From the NCBI RefSeq assembly GCF_021917145.1, contig NC_061073.1, positions 14,707,205 to 14,771,204 on the forward strand: a DNA stretch of 64,000 nt, in the 5' to 3' direction. How positions within the stretch are numbered: position 1 is the first letter of the stretch; every line of letters begins with the position of its first letter. The DNA is from Hypomesus transpacificus. Lineage: Eukaryota; Chordata; Actinopteri; Osmeriformes; Osmeridae. Below, piece by piece: positions 1 to 12,000 of the stretch. The position numbers were made by a program, and so were the translations under genes. A model generated the notes under the pieces. It did no database searches and had not been told where the DNA came from. It worked only from the letters and a program-made list of their open reading frames with translations.

Positions 1-44
1 ACCTGCTGTGCCCACATGTAATGTCTCTCTCTAACTGTGCACAG

Positions 45-295
45 GAATACAGTTGGTTAAGCAGGAGAAGAAACAGAACAAGGTGTCTACTGCAAAGCGA
101 GCACGAGGACATTGGCTGCTCCTCTACACCCTGGTCAACAACCCTTCCCTGGTGGGCTCCAGGAAGCACTTCCAGCGCCAGAGCTCTGAAAGCTTTGTGA
201 ACGGAACCCTCAACCGCACCACAAAGGGGGACAGCAAAAAGGAGGCAGGAACCAAGGATGCTGGGAAGGAGGTGGAGCCAGCTGCCAGTAACTGA
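45..295 (+). CDS. stra6: STRA6 retinol-binding-protein receptor, last coding exon (partial)
   Basis: Terminal exon of a gene whose body lies left of the window. It is entered through an acceptor ending at 44; the first two bases complete a split codon, then 82 codons run to a TGA at 293-295. STRA6 is a multi-pass plasma-membrane receptor that takes retinol from RBP4 into the cell. The piece seen is the cytoplasmic C-terminal tail. The block [17 protein letters not shown] matches, from memory, the end of mammalian STRA6. Beyond it the fish tail is longer, basic and Ser/Thr-rich. The neighbour islr2 supports the call, since STRA6 and ISLR2 are adjacent in mammals. Only the tail is visible, so identity rests on one motif plus synteny. 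Confidence 0.8.
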
Positions 296-2608
296 AATGG
301 GACATTATCCTTGAGGGTCTGGGCTTATTGTGATTAACAAGGCTCCTGTTGGTTTTTGGATCATGGGCAGATTATATACTATAGTATTTTTCTCTATGCA
401 TAGATCTGTCTGGATTTGTTGAGATAAGTGCACTTACAGCCCAGTGCTTAAGAAAGTGCTGTTTGAGGGTTATTTCCAGTTTGTTCTGTCAAATGTTCCA
501 TTGTTTATTTGGATGTGCAGAGTCTCTTGTCTAACAAAGGTGGTGTGGCACTGAACTCCTGTCTAACCATTGCTACAAGGTTAGAATGTGTGACTATTTA
601 TGAATGTACAGAGTGTTCTGTTTTGGAAGATCGAGTAAATGTAAATTTTCCATGTGTTCAATTTTACACGTATTTGTGTAATTAACACTTACATTGTTAA
701 AATAAGTGTAATGACAATATATTCAAAATTACAGGGACATTCCTGTAGGTACAAAAAATATAGCTGCATATTGGTCTGTCTATCTTTATGGCTTGTAACT
801 CACAACACATTATACCATTTTGTCCTGATGTTTTAAAGAAGTTCTACAAGAAACAAAAATTACTTTAAGGTTCAGGATCGTCCTCATTGGCTTTGCATTC
901 TTAATGTTGATATCCATCTTTACATTGTGCGTTGCATTATATTTCAAAAGTGCCTCAATATTCTTTTGAATAAAAACGATGAATTCCTGGTAATTATTAT
1001 GAAACGAAAGCGAATTTTTTTCTTGTGAAAAAAATGTTATCTCTCGATAATTTCCGGACAGCGGGGTATTGTGCATGATTGTTTTCATGCAGTACAAAGC
1101 TGTAAGTAAACGATGTGCGATCGGCTACAATACTCTTGGCCGTGTCTGATAGCGGAATTGTTGCTTTTTTATGTGAAATTTGTAACGAATGGAAATGAAA
1201 AGTTTTGTTTTGATGATCAGGCTCGAGTGAGCCAAAAATAGTTTTGGCTTTGCAAACGGGCTTTCTTGGTTTAAACGCATCAAAAAACATAAATTGACCC
1301 GTCAAAGATCCTGCTAGGCCTACAGCGTTTTTATCCTTTTAATAAGAAAATGTATTTAAATGATAAATCGAATGAGAGAAAGGAAAGAGGCTGAAACAAT
1401 CCTAAACGTTATATCCGTGCAAAATATATTGACTGTAGAAAATCACCAACAAATTTAGACTTATTTTGTGCAAAGGGGTAAAAAGTCTAGTTGCTGACAC
1501 CCAAAAAATACATAGGTCGAAGAAAAATAGATAACGTTTTACTAGCAGATGTGATACTTCTGTATACGAAAGTGAATCAGAAAGCAACACAATTTAAGAC
1601 AGCTCCCATTATTTAATCCCGAAATAGGCTACTAAATTACTACATATGGTTAGCCTTTTCGGTTGTAATAAATACTCTAGGCTATGCATTTGTCTTATTT
1701 TCGTGTTTTATTAATTACAAGTACATAAAATCATATCAAAAGCATTGAAAGGTTGGGTTATTACAATTTACTCACAAGAAAAAACTCACTATTACAAGAC
1801 ACTTAAAAACTTCCAGACGGTCTCCTGCGTCCGTAGATGATACCATACTGTCATTTACTTTCATAAAAAAGAGAACATTGTTTATATTCACATGGATAAC
1901 ATCACATTGACATGAAGAATATCTATAAAGTTCTCTAGGCTACGCTAATAGAAACCACACATGAAAATACGTATCGGCCTATGTGTGACATGCCATGGAC
2001 AAGTTTCTCAAAGAGAGGACACGTTCAGTATTGTTGAAAAGGCGTAGAGCAAGCACCGATTGATTTAGAGGTTTAAGTCACACGTCTTGAAGTCCAACAT
2101 TACATTTAACAATATCTGTTGCTTGTTGCCTGGATTACCCATGAACAGCACATGCCTTGACAACAGTTACAAGTGAATTCCCTTCTGATCACACAGAACA
2201 ATGAAACGGAACAGTCAGTGATTGGATGCGTTTCCAAAGCGCTGTCCAGCACTGTAACCTCCCGAAACAGACGCTTGAAGATCACAATATTTACGCTAAC
2301 CTACGCCCTGCATAAAGGGGACATTCTAATGACTTATGCATTTGAGGTCTGACAATTTGTACAAAATTGTGCTTGCATTTCAGGGTTGCTTTTTAATTGA
2401 TTCGGTCAAATAGCCAACCAATGGTAGCTAATGCATAACGTCTTTTGAGAATCTCTTTTTGGATTAACAGATCTATTTCTGAGGTAAATTGAGCTATCCA
2501 CCACTATCAGGGCTATCATATTTACGTGAAATAATGATAGGTAATTTATCTCCTTTACATGTAGTTGAAAGTAACTATTTTACAAGCTCCACTCCGACAA
2601 CAATCCAC
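296..2608. other. Convergent 3' region between stra6 and islr2
   Basis: AT-rich non-coding sequence holding the 3' UTRs of stra6 (+) and islr2 (-), which point at each other. A plus-strand AATAAA at 969-974 is a possible stra6 poly(A) signal. Minus-strand signals (TTTATT on plus) near 1705 could end islr2. Short open frames at 654-1305 have no recognisable content. I see no gene or repeat family here. Confidence 0.6.
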
Positions 2609-4756
2609 TCAGCGACTAGGCTCTTTATAGTTACCATTTATTTCCTCAGAGATGTTAACTGCCTCGGCCCCCAACGGTAACCTATCGCTGTACTCCGAAC
2701 CCACCTCAAATTCCTCTTGGTTAGTTTTGGATGTTGAGCCAGGGATTGATTCGGTTACCAGGCTGCCTTCCACCTCTCCCTCCTCCTCTCCATCTTCCCC
2801 GTCGATCTCCCCTTCTCCCTCACCCATCTCACTAGGGTTGAAGGTCTTTTCGGACTCAACAAAAGACGCTCTGGGATCAAAATCTGTAGCCATTTGTTTT
2901 TCCATCTGATCCGGATTCTGAGCCTTCATAATCAGCTTGTATGTCTTGCCTTGGTACTTGTATAATAAATGACAGCAGGTGGCCCCTAGCAATGGAACAG
3001 TAGCTAAAGCCAGCAGAAAAGTGCTGACAACCACTATGATCAACAATGATGGGATTTTGTTTCTAGTTGTAAAAACCACTTGGACCTGGCAGTCCTGCCC
3101 CCCATAGGTGAGACAGAGAGTGTAGTTGGTGCCAGGCTGTAATCCCTGGAAACGATAGGCATTGATTCCTTCCTCTATCTTGGACCACTGAACCACTGAG
3201 TGTCCATTGCCAGTATCTACACAAAGATATAGCATGTCCAGGGGGGCTTTCTTGGTTGATGCTTGAATGAGACTGAAAGACTCTTTATTCACAGTTTCTA
3301 AGTTTTCGGTGTGACTGAGGTGAAGGTTAGACTTGCTTTTTGGAAGTTGGAGAGGATTTAGCTGAACTTTGGCTTCTGTTTCTGACACTTCCAATGCAAT
3401 GACACCAAAGTCAAATGTATACCGCTTCTGGTCATCCAAGCTCATATTAAAGGCATGATTGGAGACGTGTTGCCATTGGTTACCATCACTTTTACCACAT
3501 TTGCTGGCAAAATGCACATCATCTGAATCCTCGCCAATCTCCTTAATACCATCATGTTTGTCAAATGAACCAGTTGAAATGCCTTTGGTCTTTTCATCTT
3601 TCTTAGGCCAGTTGATTACATTGTTGTTGGAAGTCTTAGGCCCAGGCTTGTTTCCAGATGGTCGTGTTTTGTCTGCTGTACTGTCGAGAATTGAGTTGAT
3701 TTCTTGCTTCTGGGTGCTTGCCGCCAGCACTTTGACAGTGTTTTCTGCAACCCCTACGTCATTAACCGCAGAGCAAGTGTAATTTCCATCTTCTTTTTTA
3801 CTAACACGAGGGATGATCAGGGTTCCATTTTGAAACACGAGAAATCGACTGTGGGTGGTTTTATCATTAACAGGCAAATCCTGTCTTTCAACAATGGGGG
3901 GTACATGGAAGTTAAACTTTTCACTTCCTGTTTTCACCTCCCAGCTGACTTCTGGTTTTGGGTTGCCATTTGTTTCACAATTCAAGATCACCATAATGCC
4001 CTCATACAGCTCTGTGTTTTCTATGTTGGGTTGGTGGGTTATAGTGATGGTGGGAGCCTGACAGTCCAGTTCGGGCATCTTTGTAACCAGAGCACCTTTC
4101 AGTTCAACAGGGGCCTCACACAAAATGGTGTCTTGTTCAGGGACAGAAGTCTTGGTTTCTTTGATCCAATCCCTAAGCCATTCCAGGCTACAGGAGCAGG
4201 TGAATGGATTGTTGTAAATCTGGAGGTGAGACATGGACGTGAGGGAAGTGAAAGTACCTTGAACAATGGTGGTGAACTTATTGTGGTTGATGCGCAGTGA
4301 TCTCAGATCTTTGAGAGAAGCAAAGGCATCCTTGGGCAGGTTAATCATCTCATTGTTATTCATTTTCAGAAGCTGCAGGGCTGTGAGGTTGTAAAGATCC
4401 TCCCATGGGAAATTGATAATTTTGTTGTAGCTGAGATCAAGGTTGCGCAGTTGGATCAGTGGGGCTAAGGTGTCCCTCTCGATGGTGACTATCTCGTTGT
4501 GTGCCAACCAAAGAGAAGTTACCTGAGTGACGTTGATGAAGCTTTTAGATTTCAGTAATGTGATCTTGTTGGCAGAGAGACTGAGGGTAGTCACGTTAGA
4601 GGGCAAACCCACAGGCACCAGTAGCAGTTCTTTGTAAGCACAGTCTGCAAATTGATGGGCGTATTTATCCAGGCAGCTGCATGGCTGAGGGCAGCACTGC
4701 ACAATACCAATCACAGCAGTCCACAAAGCAAGGAAATGCAAAAGTGTTGAAGCCAT
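2609..4756 (-). CDS. islr2: ISLR2 (LINX), LRR and Ig domain transmembrane protein
   Basis: Single coding exon, 715 residues, ATG at 4756-4754. The frame stays open upstream only through GTG-CTG-AAA, directly after a CTTTTCAG acceptor, so the ATG is the start and a non-coding exon lies further up. Order: signal peptide (about 1-20), LRRNT with CCPQPCSC, about five leucine-rich repeats (45-170), LRRCT with CSCSLEWLRDW (180-235), one Ig C2 domain (260-345, NYTCSAVN), a variable Thr/Lys-rich linker, a transmembrane helix (about 590-612), and a cytoplasmic tail with a Glu/Gly run. ISLR2 modulates Trk/RET neurotrophin signalling and axon guidance. ISLR, the paralogue, lacks the transmembrane tail. 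Human ISLR2 is also encoded in one coding exon and is about 745 residues. Confidence 0.93.
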   Translation of the reverse strand: MASTLLHFLALWTAVIGIVQCCPQPCSCLDKYAHQFADCAYKELLLVPVGLPSNVTTLSLSANKITLLKSKSFINVTQVTSLWLAHNEIVTIERDTLAPLIQLRNLDLSYNKIINFPWEDLYNLTALQLLKMNNNEMINLPKDAFASLKDLRSLRINHNKFTTIVQGTFTSLTSMSHLQIYNNPFTCSCSLEWLRDWIKETKTSVPEQDTILCEAPVELKGALVTKMPELDCQAPTITITHQPNIENTELYEGIMVILNCETNGNPKPEVSWEVKTGSEKFNFHVPPIVERQDLPVNDKTTHSRFLVFQNGTLIIPRVSKKEDGNYTCSAVNDVGVAENTVKVLAASTQKQEINSILDSTADKTRPSGNKPGPKTSNNNVINWPKKDEKTKGISTGSFDKHDGIKEIGEDSDDVHFASKCGKSDGNQWQHVSNHAFNMSLDDQKRYTFDFGVIALEVSETEAKVQLNPLQLPKSKSNLHLSHTENLETVNKESFSLIQASTKKAPLDMLYLCVDTGNGHSVVQWSKIEEGINAYRFQGLQPGTNYTLCLTYGGQDCQVQVVFTTRNKIPSLLIIVVVSTFLLALATVPLLGATCCHLLYKYQGKTYKLIMKAQNPDQMEKQMATDFDPRASFVESEKTFNPSEMGEGEGEIDGEDGEEEGEVEGSLVTESIPGSTSKTNQEEFEVGSEYSDRLPLGAEAVNISEEINGNYKEPSR

Positions 4757-7700
4757 TTTCAGCACCTGAAAAGATTTGGAGACAGCATATTAAGTGATAT
4801 TCAACTTCACAGTGCTATTAGAGAGAGAAGATCTGTTAGATTTGAGTGTCCCATAGAGGCAAAATATCTGCTTATCGTTGAACACATGCAATAATGTAGA
4901 ATGACATCCTGTTGATTTCTTTGAAATATATGGGACGCTTTCCAAGAATGTCTCTGATGAGCATCTATATTTTCCAGCCTGTAGCATACAAGGCATTTTA
5001 TGAAGAAAAAAACACATAATTGTATAATTCTGAGGGTAAAAAAAGATAAAACACTTCAATTATTTGGGGAAATATGTCGGCAAGTAGATTGGCAAAACAT
5101 TTCAATCTATCTACAAAACGTCTGATCACAACTAAACGAGAACAAGATGCTGTATGGGAGGCGCGCTTTGGCGGTATAGGCTATCAGCGGAGAGATTTCA
5201 GGTCCAAGGTTCTGAACCTAACCTCTTTGGCAGAAGTAAGCATATTTAAGGACATTTTTAAATGGGTTATTATCCGTTTAAAATAGTGTACCAAGTAAAA
5301 CAATTTCTCTACCAACCAGATGTCAAAATGTTGTTGTTCAAAGTTTGGAAAGGCATACCCAGGATTGTTTCATCAAACCCCATGCAGTGTCCACTTAATA
5401 TCAAACGACTTGAGTGTTTTAAAGAAAATAATACGTGACAATATACTTTCGTAATAATCTTACCTTTCAGAGAATACTTTCCAGTCGTTGTTAGTTTTTT
5501 AAAATTGTATTCTGTGTCTAAAATGTAATTGCCTACTGTCTACTAAAAGACACAATTAGTTGTCAAAAGAAGTAGTGTTCTCGAATAGTGATTTCTCCGC
5601 ATTATTTTTAGAAATGGTGATAACTGTGATGATGGGCGGTGGAGAAAACATTTTTCTCTCGGTATGGTGCTGTGCAGTCCGAGCGCTGTTTTCTTCTTGC
5701 TTCTGATGGAGTTGCTACGATCTGTGCGCGTTCCAGTCATCACGGACCAAGAGGAGTGCTTGTGGACGCGCAGCCTCTCCCATCTCTTACTTCTGTATTA
5801 AAGATACAGAGGCTACGGACAAACTCTGCTACAATCCTCAAAGACAATTCATAATTTAGACACGGATATTTAATTCAGTATTCTGTCAACCTAAAAAGCA
5901 ACTTTGACCTCATTCAGTTCTGCTCAGCTTCTCCAGGCCAAGCGCTAACGAGACAAATGTTGTCTCTATTGCTTTGAACAAGAATGTCCAAAGGTTCAAA
6001 TGGCATGCAAAATCGTTTATTGACTTGACCTTTATCTTTTGATACGCAATTGACGTTGTCTTTAACTACAAAAAAAACTACAAAAATATAATATGTTTAA
6101 CATAAAGTTAAGCTTTCATGTTGCTGAAATGTAAAGATGTGACGGTGATTTAACCTAATATTAAAAGAAAATTGTTCAATTAGCTGTCGAAAGTATTATT
6201 TTTGAAGTATGTCCACATGTCATTGCATCAGTGTATGCTGGTCATGTCTGGGTTTGGATGGATTTTTCCTTTCAAATACTGACATCTTGAGGTAATCATT
6301 TTGCTGGCACCCCAGACATTGTACGGATTTCAGAAACCGGCCCAGTATTGCTCTGTCTGTATCTTTATAAGAGTGACACCTACTGTTGAAAGACTGTAGT
6401 ACAGAATATATTATGTACGCTATTTTACCAAAAGTATTTGGATACCACCTGACCTTTGTACCTACACATGAACTTGACATCCCATCCCAAAAGCCTGTGC
6501 ATTTATGAGTACCTTCCCTCCCACCCACACCCACACACACCCACGCCCCCCTGTGCATTGTCAAGCCAAACAATGGGGGTGGTTTTTCACGGTTTGGGGC
6601 TAGCACTCAGTTCCACTATTTGAACAATGGACATCAGAAGAAATAAACAGGAAACCACAATTTAAGGAAACACCCAGGCAACATGAAGTCTCAGAGGAGT
6701 TGGTCTAAATTGTGATTCAGGCCAGAGTATTGCCCTTACACTGTTCCAGTCAGAGTCAGGACCGAAATAAACTTGTTTTGTTCCAGAGAACAGTCTTTTA
6801 AGCTGTAAGCTGATTGGCTATTGGGTTGCAGACTCAGGCCTCTGTGGTGCTGATGTAAAGAAATGTTTCCTGTGGAACTGCAACCGCCTGATGTAAATTC
6901 TGCTGGGGTATCACTGACTCAGGTCAAACGAATGAAATACTCCAGACTCAAGTCAATAGTTTTATTGCCAGCCAAAAATGCTGTTAGCCAAACACAGTTA
7001 GGAATGTGAACGAGATACATCTCTTTTTTGCATCCACGTGAAAATACCCTGTCATTAAAGTGAGTAATGGTGACTTACTCCTTTTCTTATTTCATCATCA
7101 GAGTACACCATAGGATTAGGTCAAGTAGACACGTAACCATTGGCTTTGGGAAGAGACCTCATAGGCGATGCTGTGTCAGCTCCGGCTTAAGGCTGAGACC
7201 ATGATCTTCATTAAAGTTACCTGAGGTCATGAATGACACACATGGAAGGGCCATCTGCATCCTGCAGGCTTTAGCTGTAAAGACTGTAATGGGCAGCTGT
7301 CATTTTTCTGCACTGTAGTCTGCATGTTATTTTACCTACCGGTCCATCCTGTAACAACAATGATATTCAGACAACATTCGTAGTTTCATTCTTTAGGTAA
7401 ATAATTGTTCCAATTTTCTCTCTCCAGAGGGGTTCAATTTGTGGTTTGTAAAGCATGTCGGGAAGGAAACCGTTTGAAGAATCTAGATTTTAAAATGTGC
7501 CGGAAGATTATGACGTAGTTCGTATCATTCTATCTGAGACTCTGTCCACACTATCAAACCTGAGGAGATGTACACTCCTACCCGAACACACTGTGTCTAT
7601 TTCAGACACACAGTCTGGGGTCACTGACCTTGCCTAGCCTAAGTGACATTACAATCTGTTCTTAAGTAATTACATGAGAAACTAAGACTGCGAAGAGGCA

Positions 7701-8119
7701 CAGGAGTGAACCGTTGTCGATGAGATGGCATGTTTAGGGCACAAACTGGTCGGTCCGTTAAGGAAATATGAGCCTTCTCTTGTTTCCATTCCAGGTCTAA
7801 TATCCTAACATAAATAATGTACATGATACATAATATCCAGTTACAAGAATTAATTACTTCCTGGAAATAATGGTATATTTATTAGAGTATAATTGTCCTT
7901 TTAACATAAAAATATACTGTATGCAAATTAACAATTACAGAACAAACTAAGGATTGTTCTACATGAATAATTAAAAAAACACAATTTGAAAATAAATATA
8001 AGGTGCTGTTTATGTGAATTCAGTAATACAGATAAGCAGATCAGGCTGATCCATTTAGAAAAAAAGTTATAAAGTTCTGTGTCAAGAGTAAACTACGGTA
8101 TCTATCACAGAGATATTAT

Positions 8120-8444
8120 TGTCACGGTGTGTGGTGGGGTACGACCCAAACACAGGAGAGTTTGCCAGGTAGCGCAACAAACAAGGGTTTGGTCTTCATA
8201 ATAGGGAAACAGGCAGGATACTCACAGTAACAAGGGTAAGAACAAGACAAAACAAAGACAAAGCCTGAAAACAAAACAGGAACCTAAATACAAAGACCCA
8301 AACAAGACACAGGTGGACACGATAAGACTAATGAGAACTGAAACCACTGAACGAGACACAGGTGAAGACAATGACAGGCACAGGGAAACACTAGGGCAGG
8401 GCAAAAACACAAAACAACAAGGGGGTACGGCTGTGGCTGTGACA
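8120..8444. mobile_element. LTR-like fossil (solo-LTR candidate), TG...CA ends
   Basis: A 325-bp unit starting TGTCAC and ending GTGACA, flanked on both sides by ATTAT (8115-8119 and 8445-8449), a 5-bp target duplication. No internal coding region is present, so it would be a solo LTR left by recombination. The exact family is not recognised. The intact short duplication suggests moderate age. A non-autonomous DNA element is the alternative. Confidence 0.45.
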
Positions 8445-8709
8445 ATTATGAAGTAATTATGAGGAAATTAAAGGTGCAAAGCAATAAGAACACATTCTCC
8501 ACATCGGCTATAATCCATACTGTAACTACACATTTCCAATCCATTTAGGAAAATCAATTTACCATATTGTACTCAATGACATGCTACCAAAGTCTCTGAC
8601 TTTATTTGCGTCATCTTATAGAGCCAGAAAGTTCAAAAACTGACTTAAATAAATGCCCAAGTGTTGTTCCTGTGCTCCATCCTGTTCCCTCTCTGATAAT
8701 AGCCTATCA

Positions 8710-8900
8710 CAGGGGTGTCGAACTCCGGTCCTCGAGGGCCGCTGTCCTGCATGTTTTAGATGTTTCCCTGATCCAGCTCACCTGATTCGAATGAATGGTC
8801 GTTATAACAACCCTTTTAATTGAATCAGGTGTGTTGGAGCAGGGAAACATCTAAAACATGCAGGACAGCGGCCCTCGAGGACCGGAGTTCGACACCCCTG
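8710..8900. mobile_element. Fold-back hAT-type MITE with perfect 8-bp TSD
   Basis: A 191-bp element with 61-bp inverted ends that are identical base for base (8710-8770 against 8840-8900), starting CAGGGGTG and ending CACCCCTG. It is flanked by a perfect 8-bp duplication GCCTATCA (8702-8709 and 8901-8908), as expected for hAT superfamily transposition. There is no transposase frame. Degraded relatives occur at 45384-45522 and, as a scrap, near 48702-48732. Confidence 0.85.
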
Positions 8901-9070
8901 GCCTATCAGATGTGTTCACACCACCAACAATCAAGGGATCAAGGGAATCAAACAAGAATGTATGCTGCGGAGGCAGGCCAACATGCACAAGCCAACAGAT
9001 CAATCTGAGTCTCTTGAATCACATGCTCTCTATTTCCCTACAAACCTTTTTGCGCTTGAGCCTTTAACTG

Positions 9071-12000
9071 CTAAATGTCCCAAGGCAGCATGCAGGTACG
9101 TAGCCTATTGGTAAGGATAAAGGAGGAAAGGGTGGAAAGTACAGTTTTAAGATTTAACAGGGCCATCTCTACGTTAGCACTGGTGCTTCCACTGAGGACA
9201 GATAAGCTTCTGAAGTCTCTGTTTTGGTTGAGCTGGTACTCTTTCACTGTTTTGTTGTAGTCTCTCTCTTTGGACACGCATATGTAGTGTCCGTAGTTTT
9301 CTTCGGTCATGGCAGGGATGAGGTGCAGGCAATTGGCCTGCATGGGCAGACAGGGTTTACTGTGGCCTCCGTGCTCCCATGTATAGACAGCATGGTAAGA
9401 GTCTATGGGACAGGAAAGGTAGAAAGGGGCATTCTGCGGGACTTTGTGGACAGCTACCAGAGGCGCTGAGGAAGGAGGCTGAGTCTCTCGTTTGGTTCTG
9501 TTCAGTTTCTTTGACTCTGGACAGAAAGATTCAAATGTATAGCGCACTTGCAACAAAATGTATACTGTCATTCATGGGTATGTACATAGTATGATATCAA
9601 AAATACTGATTAGAGTATACCTTCTGTGGTTTTCCGGCACACACTGGTCTGTCCATCAAGGATGTTTTGAATGCTTCCTCTGCAAACATAACAACAAGAA
9701 CAGAGCCATTTTGAAATCATTTGCATTGTTAATTACATCACATAGCCTGCACAAGAATATTGTCTCAATCATGTCAGTCTACGAACAAACTTAAATTACA
9801 TTTACATTTAGTCATTTAGCAGACTCTCTTATCCAGAGCAACTTCCAGTTAGTACAGGGACATTCCCCCGAGGCAAGTAGGGTGAAGTGCCTTGCCCAAG
9901 GACACAACGTCATTGGCACAGCCGGGAATCGAACCGGTAACCTTCTGATTACAAGCCCGAATCCCTAACCGCTCAGCCACCTGACTCCCTACAAACTTAC
10001 GGAACAGTTGGGGTACAGCCGGATTTGGACCAGGCACAGTATGGGTCCCGTGCTAGCACACAGTCCTCACAGGAGCCATTGTAGTCCTGACACCTTTCCA
10101 GGTCCAGGGTAGAGATCTGCTCAGAGAAGCCCACGACCAGCTTTCTCTAGATACACACGGAAGTGTAAGCATTCTGCACATGAACGCATCCCAGAACAAA
10201 TCATGTATTTCATGGAGCTTTTGTCAGTATTGTATTACTTGACAGTACCTTTGCAGACTCCAGTTTAATCGATCGAATAATGTCTGAGTGGTTGGAGGAT
10301 TGTATTTCTGAGATGATGAAGGGTTCTGAGCCATCTTCTAAAATTTTGTGGATCTTTCCAGAGTCTGAAACATGCAGGTATATCGTAGATGGACAACACT
10401 GACTAATCTACAGATTGTATAAAAAGCTTTAAAAACAACAAAACCAAAACTGAAAGCTAATCTTAGCCCATTGTCCAAAACATCCTCTGACCTCAGTACA
10501 AAAAAAACAATAGAAGCAAACTTCAGTCCACTAAGAAAACAGAACATTTAAAACAAGAACATCAAGAGCAAAGGTAAAGGACAGGCCAGATGGTTAATAA
10601 TGCAAACATACCAGTGGCTAGAAGCAGCACATTATGCATGTGTTCATCAGCTGCCTGAACTTGGTCCACAGCTATCTTGGTATAGTTGTTGCTGCTTATG
10701 TAGAAAGGAATACGAGGGTGTATGGAATGGATCCAGTCACTCATCTCAGGGTGATCCTTTACTACATTGATGGTATCCAATGGCAAGGTCTTACTGTTTG
10801 ATACACACTAGGAGGTATGTGCACATAAAAATAGTTCAGTCAAAACATTAGCAAATCTAACATTAACATTTACATATAGTTCAGGAACGCAAGGTTCGAA
10901 TGCTAGATTTGTTTTCAGCAAGGAAGTTCGCTCCACAAATAAATCTGAAAGTTTACAAATATGGACCTCTGATAAGCAGTCAAGGCCTATTCTACAGGAA
11001 ATACATCTTGACCACAATACGACACACGAGAATGAGAAAACAACAGTACAATGTAAGGTGATATTTTTTACTGGATTGACAATATGAGGTGATGTTTTGA
11101 TTATTATTATCATTTCGTCATATTTATTTTCACATGACTCAGAACAGGGTGGACACCATGAGCCCTTCCCTAAAATGGTCCTCCCACGGCATCCAGCTCA
11201 TACATGGAATACACACAAATGTTCCACTTAAATCATCCCTGCTTTTCTATTGCCTACCCTAAACCTTCCATCGCTTCCACAAAATCTAACAATATTCAGT
11301 ACAGTTGCATGCAACTGACAACAGTACAAACCTTTTCAAACTTTAACACACAGAAAGACTAGAGAATAGATTTAACTCACCTTTCCAGGTCTGGGATTAG
11401 GAATTTCTTTATCAAAGCCTTTGAAGGTGGAGTTTTCAAAAATTCTATCAATCTCTTCCATTGAGTATATGCATACAGCAGTAGAGTTCCTGTAAGTGGA
11501 AAGAACTAAAGTTACTGCTATTGCCTAATTAGACTAAACTAAACCAGTGTATAACACCAGTGTTTACAATAAATTCCTTCTACAGAAAAACTATTTTTTT
11601 TAAACTAAGTGACTCAATATCATGACATTTAAAAGGCTGGAAATTGGTGGGCTGGAATGTTGGCAACGACTCAGGAAGAACCGATGGGACTTGCTATGGT
11701 TATCTCAATCGGTATTTGTTTCAAGTCCTGTAAACCTCTAGGCCTCTTAAGTGTGAAATGTCTGGGGCATTAATGACAAGGGTAAAAGGAGAAGTTGGCT
11801 ATCTTACCAGCTGCTTGTGAAAAGGCCATAAACTTTTGAAGCCTTCCAGTCTTCAGAATGCAACACAAATATGTCTTGAAGACGGTTGAAATAGAGAGAC
11901 TCTTTTGGAATTCCACACACAAGACGAGCTTTCAGGAAAGATGTCCACATATTCTGGAAGAATCTCTTTGACCCACCTTCATCTATCTGCAGAATGTGAA

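Larger units (their letters stand above)
4757..9070. other. Intergenic region between islr2 and sema7a 5'/3' ends
   Basis: Contains the islr2 promoter and non-coding exon (probably within the first 1.2 kb), a short CCACAC-rich stretch at about 6520-6550, the LTR-like element 8120-8444 and the fold-back MITE 8710-8900. A minus-strand AATAAA at 8605-8600 probably serves sema7a. I find no coding exon; open frames here lack recognisable domains. Confidence 0.55.

Noticed and set aside
2652-4300. Plus-strand open frames of 68-198 codons opposite islr2
   Set aside because: Shadow frames of the conserved minus-strand islr2 exon.
4757-4765. GTG as an islr2 start giving three more residues
   Set aside because: The stretch begins right at a splice acceptor and the following ATG encodes a normal signal peptide.
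8820-9067. Plus-strand open frames of 62-69 codons
   Set aside because: They start inside the fold-back MITE and run into non-coding sequence; no domain content.
9960-9985. tRNA-like sequence with A and B boxes
   Set aside because: It is the promoter head of the SINE at 9794-9990, not a functional tRNA gene; no acceptor stem closes.
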